Positions 1 through 5,651 of a DNA stretch of 8,644 nt are shown here, one piece after another (the stretch's first letter is position 1; each line of letters opens with the position of its first letter). The notes under the pieces were generated by a model. That model worked only from the letters and a program-made list of their open reading frames with translations, was not told the origin of the DNA and did not search any database. The stretch is taken from contig JAIYAJ010000491.1 of NCBI GenBank assembly GCA_027489105.1, forward strand, positions 1 through 8,644, given 5' to 3'. The stretch is from Zymomonas sp. Its GTDB lineage: Bacteria; Pseudomonadota; Alphaproteobacteria; Sphingomonadales; Sphingomonadaceae. A program made the position numbers and the translations under genes.

Positions 1-202
1 CGGTGTTGCAGCCGCAATAGCTGCAGATCTCGTGGCAATAGGGAATGTGGACGTAGAGCGACAGCGGCGCGCGCGCCGGGATCGCGTCGAGCGCCTCGGC
101 GAGTTCGGTGGCGCCCACATCCGGCCTGAACTCGGCGGCGGTGGGGTAGCTCGTATAGCGCGGGACCGCGCGTTCGAGCAGGGCAGGATGATAGGTCCAC
201 AT
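1..202 (-). CDS. hemN: Oxygen-independent coproporphyrinogen III oxidase HemN, 5' end only
   Basis: This is the first 67 codons of a radical-SAM enzyme that decarboxylates coproporphyrinogen III to protoporphyrinogen IX in the cytoplasm without using O2; the rest lies beyond the left edge. The N-terminus reads [20 protein letters not shown], typical of HemN. Near the edge is YVHIPYC followed by [11 protein letters not shown]. This gives the CxxxCxxC cluster ligands C56, C60 and C63, the extra conserved C65, and Tyr50 in the SAM-contacting position; the spacing matches E. coli HemN with a constant offset. The ATG at 202 is the only sensible start, because the next ATG upstream (219) is out of frame. 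No clear Shine-Dalgarno precedes it. The gene is divergent from ompW, and a perfect FNR-type box at 238-251 lies 35 nt upstream of the start codon. That suits induction under low oxygen, when the cbb3 oxidase also needs haem. Confidence 0.95.
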   Translation of the reverse strand, partial: MWTYHPALLERAVPRYTSYPTAAEFRPDVGATELAEALDAIPARAPLSLYVHIPYCHEICSYCGCNT

Positions 203-237
203 GATCGGACTGGTCGCATGCCGGGGCGCTGAAGCCC

Positions 238-251
238 TTGATCCGTATCAA
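238..251. promoter_or_regulatory. FNR/Anr/FixK-type binding site between hemN and ompW
   Basis: TTGATCCGTATCAA is an exact match to the palindromic consensus TTGAT-N4-ATCAA bound by the CRP/FNR-family oxygen regulators (Fnr, Anr, FnrL, FixK). It lies in the divergent region between hemN and ompW. Its centre (244.5) is about 42 nt from the hemN start codon and about 88 nt from the ompW start codon. Both genes are known FNR-family targets in other proteobacteria, so a shared bidirectional site is plausible. I see no convincing -10 element on either side. Which gene it controls is inferred, not shown. Confidence 0.88.
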
Positions 252-332
252 GAGCGGGATTGCGCGAGGTCAAGGGACCGGCGGGGCGGGGCGCGCATCA
301 GGGCTCGGTCAACGCACAGGGATTTACGAGAC

Positions 333-992
333 ATGATCCGCAAATTGATGATCGGAACCGCAGTTGTCGCCGCCATGCTGGCGGGGCCTGCGCGCGCCGA
401 GCAGGGAGACCTCCTCATTCGCCTGCGCGGCATCGTCGTCGCGCCGAACGAGAAATCGGGCTCCGTCCTTCCCGCCTTCCCCGGCGAGAAGGTCAAGGTG
501 AACAACAGCTTCATGCCCGAGGTCGACTTCACCTACATGATCACGAAGACTGTCGGCACCGAGCTGATCCTCGCCACCACCAAACATGATGCGAGCGGGC
601 GCACCGGCACGACCGGGTCGATCGGCAAGCTGGCCTCGACCTGGGTGCTGCCGCCGACGCTGACGCTGCAATATCATTTCATGCCCGAGGGGCAGATCCG
701 GCCCTATGTCGGCGCTGGCGTGAACTACACGATCTTCTATTCGGAAAAGGCGTCGAAAGGCCTGGTCGCGGCGGTCGGCAAGACCGACGTGTCGATGAAG
801 TCGAGCGTCGGCTATGCGCTGCAGGCGGGCGTCGACATTCCGATCGGCAAGCGCGCTTTCTTCAATCTCGACGTCAAATATATCGACATCGACACCCGCG
901 CGCGGCTCGACACGACCGCCGCGGCGACCCAGCGGGTCAAGCTCCACCTCGACCCGTTCGTCTTCGGTGCGGGCATCGGCATGCGTTTCTGA
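333..992 (+). CDS. ompW: OmpW-family outer-membrane protein
   Basis: This is a 219-residue protein, close to the usual OmpW length, predicted to form a small eight-stranded beta-barrel in the outer membrane. Such barrels are proposed to pass small hydrophobic molecules. Residues 1-22 form a signal peptide (MIRK start, hydrophobic core, ARA|EQ cleavage). Family signatures include GDLLIRLRG after the signal, FTYMITKTVGTEL near residues 65-78, LPPTLTLQYHF, the hallmark RPYVGAGVNYT, and the terminal FGAGIGMRF ending in the aromatic residue used by the barrel-assembly machinery. The reading frame stays open upstream to 201, but the start at 333 puts the signal peptide at the N-terminus and has an AGGGA motif 10 nt upstream. 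The FNR-type box 81 nt upstream fits known oxygen control of E. coli ompW. The intrinsic terminator at 1021-1048 follows. The substrate is unknown. Confidence 0.93.
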   Translation: MIRKLMIGTAVVAAMLAGPARAEQGDLLIRLRGIVVAPNEKSGSVLPAFPGEKVKVNNSFMPEVDFTYMITKTVGTELILATTKHDASGRTGTTGSIGKLASTWVLPPTLTLQYHFMPEGQIRPYVGAGVNYTIFYSEKASKGLVAAVGKTDVSMKSSVGYALQAGVDIPIGKRAFFNLDVKYIDIDTRARLDTTAAATQRVKLHLDPFVFGAGIGMRF

Positions 993-994
993 GA

Positions 995-1015
995 CAAGTC
1001 CTCCTCTCCGACTTG
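995..1015 (+). repeat. Short inverted repeat just after the ompW stop
   Basis: CAAGTC (995-1000) and GACTTG (1010-1015) are perfect 6-bp inverted arms around a 9-nt pyrimidine-rich loop, starting 2 nt after the ompW stop codon. The pair could form a weak hairpin ahead of the main terminator and help stabilise the 3' end of the mRNA. It may also be chance, since the arms are short. Confidence 0.35.
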
Positions 1016-1020
1016 CACCT

Positions 1021-1048
1021 TGGGGAGCTTCGGCTCCCCATCTTTTTT
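1021..1048 (+). terminator. Rho-independent terminator of ompW
   Basis: An 8-bp perfect stem (TGGGGAGC at 1021-1028 paired with GCTCCCCA at 1033-1040) encloses a TTCG tetraloop, an exceptionally stable loop. It is followed directly by TCTTTTTT. This is a textbook intrinsic terminator on the plus strand, 28 nt after the ompW stop. It separates ompW from the small gene that starts at 1103, so that gene should need its own promoter or rely on read-through. Confidence 0.95.
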
Positions 1049-1057
1049 GGAACCGCT

Positions 1058-1085
1058 TTGCGGGTGCCGCGTATCAGCCCCGCAA
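1058..1085 (+). repeat. Inverted repeat in the leader of the small membrane-protein gene
   Basis: TTGCGGG (1058-1064) and CCCGCAA (1079-1085) are perfect 7-bp inverted arms with a 14-nt loop. The structure ends 5 nt before the GGAG ribosome-binding site (1091-1094) of the 71-codon gene. It could be a leader hairpin affecting stability or translation, or a dyad operator. No known riboswitch is recognised, and the function is unknown. Confidence 0.4.
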
Positions 1086-1102
1086 CGAATGGAGATCACA
1101 TC

Positions 1103-1318
1103 ATGCTGAGTACCGCTCTGGGCGCCCTGATCGGCAGTGCCATCGACGGCGCCGATGGCGAAGACTCGACCGCCGACGGCGCGATCATCGGCGCGGCCAC
1201 CGCCACCGTTGTCCGCGCGATCGTCCCGCTGGTCTTCACCTATGCGGTTGGCTGGGCCGTGCTCAAGGGGCTCGATTCGGCCAAGGACGCGGTCTTCGGC
1301 GGCAAAGGCGGCGACTGA
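1103..1318 (+). CDS. Small hypothetical membrane protein, 71 aa
   Basis: I do not recognise this family. The start ATG at 1103 has GGAG (1091-1094) at 8-nt spacing. The open frame continues back to an ATG at 1013, but that version would translate through the ompW terminator, so the shorter form is preferred. The protein begins MLSTALGALIGSAIDG, a small-residue, glycine-zipper-like stretch. An acidic segment follows (DGADGEDSTADG, residues 15-26), then a small-residue helix (27-36) leading into a hydrophobic probable membrane helix (about 37-56, containing VPLVFTYAVGWAVL). It ends in a short charged, glycine-rich tail (GGKGGD). This layout suggests a small inner-membrane protein. It lies between the ompW terminator and the convergent porin gene, whose stop codon is only 5 nt away. 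No promoter is obvious in the 54 nt between the terminator and the ATG. Confidence 0.72.
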   Translation: MLSTALGALIGSAIDGADGEDSTADGAIIGAATATVVRAIVPLVFTYAVGWAVLKGLDSAKDAVFGGKGGD

Positions 1319-1323
1319 CCGGA

Positions 1324-2790
1324 TCAGTAGCTGAACTGGAGCTGCGTTCGGATCAGCTGCCCTTCGGCGCGGCCGGTGCGGCGCTCGTCGGCCTCGCTGC
1401 GCTTCATCGACGCATAGGCGATGGTCAGCTCCAGCGGCTTGATGATCTGCCACTCGACGCCCAGTTCGAGCTCGTCGGTCTCCAGGCGCGGCGCGTTGGT
1501 CGATGCCTTCCATCCGCCGCGATAACGCTGCCAGCGGGCATAGGGCATGATCGGACCGATCGGGCTTTCCTTGATCCGATACATCGTCTGAACATAGCCG
1601 CCACTGAGCTTCTTCGACCGGATCGTCTGGGTCGCGGTGTCGAATTGCGGACCCTTGCCCCAGTTCCACTCCGCCTGAAAGCCGAAGGGCTTGGGGTAGA
1701 GGATCAGGTGCGCGCCCGCGCGATTGTCGTCATAAGCGAGCGTGCTGACGCCGCCGGAGCGAACCTCCGGGCGCACCTTGTTGAGCATGCCCGAAGCCCC
1801 GACCTCGAGCACTTGACCCTCGAACATCTCGCCGAGACCGTCGAGCTCGAACGGCCAGGTCGCCATCGCCACCTTCATCAGATGCTTGTCCTGCTCGGTC
1901 CTGTTGATGCCCTGGCCATTGTAGAGGGCCAGGCCGAAGGCGCCATAATTGCCGAACAGCTTCTGGCCGTCCTCCGCCAGCCGGTCCCAGATCTTCTGGA
2001 CGTGGGTCGGGGTGTAGAAGGCGACGATGCCCAGATCGCGTTCACCGGGAACCGCGCTGTTGATCGCGTCCGACCGGTCGAGCGTCAGTCGGTTGGACGA
2101 GGACTGAAGATTTTCCCAGCCATAGGGAACCTTCGACTGGCCGAAGCGCAGGTGGAAGCGCTTGTCCTTGTCGAGGAAGAAGTCGGCATAAGCGTCGCGC
2201 AACTGGCCGAAGCCTTCGCGCCGCTCGGTCCCGGCCTGGTTGTTCACGGCCGTGGCGAAGTCGGGCTGGATATAGATCGAAAGGCGGTCGGTAACGTCGC
2301 CCTGCAGGACGAGGCGGACCCGGCGCAGCGAGAAGCTGCCCTTGTCCGAGATCGACGAATCGTGAACCGAGCGCAGCCGTGATATCCCCGCCGGCGCCGT
2401 GTCGTCGCCCGACAGGAAGGCGTTGTAGCGCATCTGGGTGTAACCGCGAATCTGAAGCCGCTCGTACCAGGCCTTGGACTTGTGTACCGGCGCAGACGCC
2501 AGAACGACCGGCGCGCCGGCTGGCGTTGCGGCAGCGGGCGCAACCGCCGGGCTGACGGCAAGCGAAGTCGCCGGAACGGGCGCGCCGCCCGCCGGGGTGC
2601 TGGACGATGTGGCGACGGCAGCATCTGCGGGGCGCGGGTTGCCGGCGGCCTGGGCTGCCTGCAGCGCCTTGACCATGGTCCGCAGCTCGTCGATCTCGCG
2701 CTTCAATTCTTCGATCGTCTGCGCGCCGGCGGGGCCGGGGAGAGCGAGCAGGGTGCTCGCGATCAGCGCCGCCTTGAAGCTGCGTGCCAT
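1324..2790 (-). CDS. OprO/OprP-type phosphate-selective porin
   Basis: This 488-residue outer-membrane porin belongs to the 'phosphate-selective porin O and P' family, whose P. aeruginosa members form trimeric 16-stranded channels for phosphate or polyphosphate. Residues 1-23 are a signal peptide with AGA|Q cleavage. Residues 24-48 look like a coiled coil (QTIEELKREIDELRTMVKAL). Residues about 49-103 form an Ala/Pro/Ser/Thr-rich linker, and the barrel runs from about 107 to the end. Barrel signatures include GSFSLRRVRLVLQGDVTD, YIQPDFA, LRDAYADFFLD, RFGQSKVPYGWENLQSS and PGERDLGI; the chain ends in FSY, a C-terminal aromatic barrel signal. The ATG at 2790 has GAAGG (2799-2803) 8 nt upstream. 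Two Pho-box-like sites at 2841-2878 support phosphate-starvation control. The family also contains porins of other specificity, so the substrate rests mainly on the Pho boxes. Confidence 0.9.
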   Translation of the reverse strand: MARSFKAALIASTLLALPGPAGAQTIEELKREIDELRTMVKALQAAQAAGNPRPADAAVATSSSTPAGGAPVPATSLAVSPAVAPAAATPAGAPVVLASAPVHKSKAWYERLQIRGYTQMRYNAFLSGDDTAPAGISRLRSVHDSSISDKGSFSLRRVRLVLQGDVTDRLSIYIQPDFATAVNNQAGTERREGFGQLRDAYADFFLDKDKRFHLRFGQSKVPYGWENLQSSSNRLTLDRSDAINSAVPGERDLGIVAFYTPTHVQKIWDRLAEDGQKLFGNYGAFGLALYNGQGINRTEQDKHLMKVAMATWPFELDGLGEMFEGQVLEVGASGMLNKVRPEVRSGGVSTLAYDDNRAGAHLILYPKPFGFQAEWNWGKGPQFDTATQTIRSKKLSGGYVQTMYRIKESPIGPIMPYARWQRYRGGWKASTNAPRLETDELELGVEWQIIKPLELTIAYASMKRSEADERRTGRAEGQLIRTQLQFSY

Positions 2791-2824
2791 GTATTTTGCC
2801 TTCGGGATGATGAAAAACCAGCTC

Positions 2825-2830
2825 GCCCTA
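2825..2830 (-). promoter_or_regulatory. Possible -10 element for the porin gene
   Basis: On the minus strand TAGGGC lies 10 nt downstream of the nearer Pho box, about the spacing seen in E. coli PhoB-activated promoters, where the box replaces the -35. The hexamer is a weak match to TATAAT, so this rests on position more than sequence. Confidence 0.3.
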
Positions 2831-2840
2831 GGCCGGGTTG

Positions 2841-2858
2841 ATGACAGTTCGATGACAT
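2841..2858 (-). promoter_or_regulatory. Pho box (PhoB site) proximal to the porin gene
   Basis: Read on the minus strand, the site is ATGTCAT-CGAA-CTGTCAT: two 7-mers of the CTGTCAT type separated by 4 nt, giving the 11-bp period of the canonical PhoB-binding Pho box. One arm is a perfect match and the other differs at one base. It lies 51 nt upstream of the porin start codon and points in the same direction as the gene, as expected for a phosphate-starvation activator site. Finding it ahead of an OprO/OprP-family gene gives two independent lines of support. Confidence 0.82.
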
Positions 2859-2860
2859 TT

Positions 2861-2878
2861 GTGACGGACCGGTGACGA
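2861..2878 (-). promoter_or_regulatory. Second, distal Pho-box-like site
   Basis: On the minus strand TCGTCAC-CGGT-CCGTCAC repeats the 7+4+7 layout with the shared GTCA core, 2 nt upstream of the proximal box. The four half-sites start 11, 9 and 11 nt apart. The arms are weaker than those of the proximal site. Tandem PhoB sites are common at strongly regulated pho promoters. The distal box comes within 36 nt of the ccoS stop codon. Confidence 0.6.
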
Positions 2879-2891
2879 AATGATTACAGAG

Positions 2892-2907
2892 CGAGCGGGC
2901 GCGCTCG
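2892..2907 (-). other. GC-rich hairpin after ccoS, possible weak 3' end
   Basis: CGAGCG (2892-2897) and CGCTCG (2902-2907) form a 6-bp GC-rich stem with a 4-nt loop, 7 nt beyond the ccoS stop. On the minus strand no U-run follows, so it is not a proper intrinsic terminator. It may stabilise the 3' end of the cco mRNA or help factor-dependent termination. If it does not stop transcription, cco transcripts would run into the porin gene. Confidence 0.35.
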
Positions 2908-2914
2908 GGATATG

Positions 2915-3082
2915 TCAGGACGCTGGTGAATCCCTTTCAACCGGCTCTTCGTCGAGGAGGATGCGGATTGCCGCTCCCTCGGGGTCGTCGAACTGGCCCA
3001 CGCGCAATGCCCAGTGGAAGGCGAAGAGGCCGGCAAGGCCGAGGCCGAGCGCGATCGGGATGAGGAAGGCGATCCCGTTCAT
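2915..3082 (-). CDS. ccoS: cbb3 oxidase maturation protein CcoS
   Basis: This 55-residue inner-membrane protein is needed in Rhodobacter capsulatus for insertion of cofactors (haem b and CuB) into the catalytic subunit CcoN. It has the family layout: MNGIAFLIPIALGLGLAGL begins a single membrane helix (about residues 4-25), followed by the conserved FHWALRVGQFDDPEG region, where W-x-x-R-x-G-Q-x-D-D is the hallmark, and AIRILLDEEP. The ATG at 3082 overlaps the ccoI stop by 4 nt (ATGA), indicating translational coupling. The frame happens to remain open far upstream inside ccoI, but only this last part encodes a recognisable protein. It is the last gene of the cco operon. Confidence 0.95.
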   Translation of the reverse strand: MNGIAFLIPIALGLGLAGLFAFHWALRVGQFDDPEGAAIRILLDEEPVERDSPAS

Positions 3083-5199
3083 GCGGCGATCCTCCGGAGC
3101 CGCAACGCATTCGCCACGACGATGATCGAAGAGGTCGACATGGCGATGGCGGCAACCAGCGGCGTCACCATCCCGGCGAGTGCGAGCGGCACAGCGAGCA
3201 TGTTGTAGCCGATCGCAAGCAGGAAATTCTGGCGGACGACGCGCATCGTTCGCCGCGCGGCGTCGACGGCGGTCGGAACGGGTGCCAGCGAGTCGCCAAG
3301 GAAAACGAGATCGGCCGCCATCTGTCCGACATCGCTGGCCGAGGCCGGCGCCATCGATACATGACCGGCGGCGAGCGCGGGGCCGTCGTTCAACCCGTCG
3401 CCGACCATCAGGACGCGGCGACCTATCGCCGCCCGCCGTTGGATTGCGTCGACCTTTTCCGCAGGAGACAGGCCGACGGCGGCGGTCAGTCCGAGTTCGG
3501 CCGCTACCGGTGCAACGGCGGCGCGCCGGTCGCCCGACAGGATTGCGCATTCGAGCCCCTGCGCTTCGAGCCGCCGCACGCTCGCTCCGGCCTCGGGCCG
3601 GATGCGGTCGCTGAAGCGGAACAGCCGGGCCGGCTGGCCCTCGACCGCGAAGGCGCAGGCAAGCTCTTCGCCGGGCGCCGTGCAGCCGATCCAGGTCGGG
3701 CTGCCGAGGCGGATCGTCCTGTCCCCCTGTCGCGCTTCGACGCCCTTGCCCGCATATTCGACGATCCGGCCAAGATCGGCTGCGATTCCGCCTTCGGTTT
3801 CGAGCCGACGCGCAAGTGCGATCGACAGCGGGTGACGGCTCGCCCGGGCGAGCGCCAGCGCCAGCGGCCGCTCGTCGTCCGACAGCGGCATGTCTCCGAT
3901 CAGTTCGGGGCGGCCGAGCGTCAGCGTACCGGTCTTGTCGAAGCGCACGCTGTCGGCCTCCGCCAGACGTTCGAGTGCGGAGCCATCCTTGACCAAAATG
4001 CCCCGCCGCATCATCGCCCCAGCGGCAACCACCTGCGCCACCGGCACCGCCAGCCCGAGTGCGCAGGGGCAGGTGATGATCAGCACCGCCACCGCGATCA
4101 GCAGCGACTGGTGCCAGCCCGCGCCCGCGATCATCCAGCCGGCAAAGCTGAGCGCGGCCAAAGAGTGGACGGCGGGCGCGTAGAGCCGCGCTGCGCGGTC
4201 GGCGATGCGGACATAGCGCGACTTGCCCTGTCCGGCCGCCTCCATCAGCCGGGCCATGCCCGCGATGGCTGTGTCCGGGCCGGCGGCGGTCACGGTGATC
4301 TCGACGGGAGCCGAGAGATTGAGGGTGCCGGCGATCACCCGGTCGCCGACCGAGGCCGGTGCGGGCGCGCTTTCGCCCGTGACCAGCGAGGCATCGATCC
4401 TGGTCTCGCCCTTCTCGATCCGTCCGTCGGCGCCGAAGCGTTCGCCGGTGGCGACGATCATGCGCATGCCGGGGGCCAGGTCGGCGGCGCGGACCCAGGC
4501 ACTGCTGCCGTCGGGATAGATCACGGTCCCGCCGGGTGCCGTCTGCCGCATCAGCGTGGCGGCGCTGTCGCGCGCCCGATCGCGCATCGCGCTGTCCAGA
4601 TAGCGGCCCGCGAGCAGGAAGAAGAGCAGCGAAACCGCCCCGTCGAAATAGGCATGCGCGCCGCCGACGATCGTTTCGAACAGGCTCAGCAGCGTCGCGA
4701 GGAGGACGCCGATCGAGATCGGCACGTCCATGTTGTTCCGGCCATGGCGCCATGCCGCCCAGGCCGATTTGAAGAAGGGCTGTCCCGAATAGGCGACGGT
4801 CGGCATCGCGATGAGGGCCGATAGCCAGTGGAAAAGATCGCGTGTGGAGCCTTCGGCTCCGGACCAGATCGACACCGACAGCAGCATGACGTTCATTGCG
4901 GCGAAGCCCGCCACCGCTAATGCCTTGAGCAGTTCGCGGCTCTCGCGGACCTGCGCCACGGCCTTGTCGCCGGGTTCGACCAGCAGTTCGGCGGTGAAGC
5001 CGAGCTCGCCGATCGCACGGCGCAATTCGGCATCGTCGAGCGAGCCGTCATGATCGACCGCGACGCGCTTCGCGGTGAAGTTGACGCGGGCGGAGACGAC
5101 CCCCGGCAGCCCGGACAGCCCGTCCTCGATCTTGGCGATGCAGCCGGCGCAGCGAATGCCGGGCAGGACGAATTCGGCGTGGGACAGCAACGCGTTCAT
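3079..5199 (-). CDS. ccoI: Copper-transporting P1B-type ATPase CcoI (FixI)
   Basis: This 706-residue inner-membrane ATPase of the CtpA/CopA2-like slow exporter group delivers Cu(I) to the periplasmic side for assembly of the CuB centre of cbb3 oxidase. In order, it shows an N-terminal heavy-metal-associated domain with GIRCAGC (metal-binding C17 and C20), paired helices from about residue 95, TGES (274-277, actuator domain), the intramembrane copper site CPC (377-379), the phosphorylated Asp in DKTGT (D421), the nucleotide-domain HP (456-457), GDGLNDG (600-606), and the C-terminal helix motif MSTSS (687-691). All catalytic motifs are intact and the length is normal. The usual TGD hinge motif reads SGD (555-557). 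The start ATG at 5199 overlaps the ccoH stop by 4 nt, and ccoS overlaps its 3' end by 4 nt. Confidence 0.97.
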   Translation of the reverse strand: MNALLSHAEFVLPGIRCAGCIAKIEDGLSGLPGVVSARVNFTAKRVAVDHDGSLDDAELRRAIGELGFTAELLVEPGDKAVAQVRESRELLKALAVAGFAAMNVMLLSVSIWSGAEGSTRDLFHWLSALIAMPTVAYSGQPFFKSAWAAWRHGRNNMDVPISIGVLLATLLSLFETIVGGAHAYFDGAVSLLFFLLAGRYLDSAMRDRARDSAATLMRQTAPGGTVIYPDGSSAWVRAADLAPGMRMIVATGERFGADGRIEKGETRIDASLVTGESAPAPASVGDRVIAGTLNLSAPVEITVTAAGPDTAIAGMARLMEAAGQGKSRYVRIADRAARLYAPAVHSLAALSFAGWMIAGAGWHQSLLIAVAVLIITCPCALGLAVPVAQVVAAGAMMRRGILVKDGSALERLAEADSVRFDKTGTLTLGRPELIGDMPLSDDERPLALALARASRHPLSIALARRLETEGGIAADLGRIVEYAGKGVEARQGDRTIRLGSPTWIGCTAPGEELACAFAVEGQPARLFRFSDRIRPEAGASVRRLEAQGLECAILSGDRRAAVAPVAAELGLTAAVGLSPAEKVDAIQRRAAIGRRVLMVGDGLNDGPALAAGHVSMAPASASDVGQMAADLVFLGDSLAPVPTAVDAARRTMRVVRQNFLLAIGYNMLAVPLALAGMVTPLVAAIAMSTSSIIVVANALRLRRIAA

Positions 5200-5651
5200 G
5201 CGGGCACCTCGTCGACGAAGCGGGCGGCGTCATTGCTCTTGCGGACCTCGATCCGCAGCCGCCAGCGGCCCGCCGGCAGGGTCTGAATCGAGCGATACTG
5301 GCCGTTTCCACGGCTCTCGAAACGAAGGGGACGGTCGGGTTGGCGACCGAGCGGATGCTGTGCCACGGCCGTGACGATGGCTTCGGCGAGAGGGCCGCCG
5401 CTGCCATGGAGGTGGATCTCGGCCCGGTCACCGACGCGATCGGCCCCTATCGTCCAGCCCAGCTTGCGTTCGGCGGCGGCTTCGTCGAGCCAGCGGTTGA
5501 AATGCTGGCTGGCGACATAGCTGTTGTCGACCACGGTGCCGCCGAAGCTGCGCGACGCCACGGTGGCCATGGTGACATTGACCGCGATGACCACCGCGAA
5601 GAAGCCGACCATCGAGACCGCCATGTGGCGCCCGGTAAACCCCTTGCTCAT
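5196..5651 (-). CDS. ccoH: cbb3 oxidase assembly protein CcoH (FixH)
   Basis: This is a 151-residue FixH-family protein with one N-terminal membrane helix (about residues 11-32, VSMVGFFAVVIAVNVTMATV) and a periplasmic domain. In R. capsulatus CcoH binds cbb3 subunits and is required for their assembly. Family features are VVDNSYVASQHFN (40-52), GWTIGA (65-70) and the beta-rich C-terminal half ending in a GRWRLRIEV strand. The ATG at 5651 follows the ccoG stop with no gap and has a strong GGAGG-type ribosome-binding site inside the ccoG end. Its own stop overlaps the ccoI start by 4 nt. The sequence is less conserved than its neighbours, as usual for this family, but position and motifs agree. 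Confidence 0.93.
   Translation of the reverse strand: MSKGFTGRHMAVSMVGFFAVVIAVNVTMATVASRSFGGTVVDNSYVASQHFNRWLDEAAAERKLGWTIGADRVGDRAEIHLHGSGGPLAEAIVTAVAQHPLGRQPDRPLRFESRGNGQYRSIQTLPAGRWRLRIEVRKSNDAARFVDEVPA

Noticed and set aside
201..332. Extended N-terminus for ompW starting at 201
   Set aside because: It would put 44 Arg-rich residues before the signal peptide and would translate through the FNR box. The start at 333 places the signal peptide at the N-terminus.
1013..1102. Extended start for the small membrane-protein gene at 1013
   Set aside because: Translation would read through the ompW terminator hairpin and U-run. The ATG at 1103 has a proper GGAG ribosome-binding site.
814..2382. 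A 522-codon open frame on the plus strand opposite the porin gene
   Set aside because: It runs through the end of ompW, the terminator and the small gene, has an Arg/Pro/Ala-biased translation without domains, and mirrors the real porin frame. It is a by-product of high GC content.
3083..4753. Long open frame on the minus strand upstream of and in frame with ccoS, which could suggest a giant fused ccoS
   Set aside because: It lies in another frame of ccoI and is extremely Arg-rich. Only the last 55 codons match CcoS, which has its own ATG in the usual 4-nt overlap with ccoI.
3361..4824. A 487-codon open frame on the plus strand opposite ccoI
   Set aside because: The translation is low in hydrophobic order, rich in Arg, Gly, Asp and His, and has no recognisable motif. 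ccoI on the other strand has every catalytic motif of its family.
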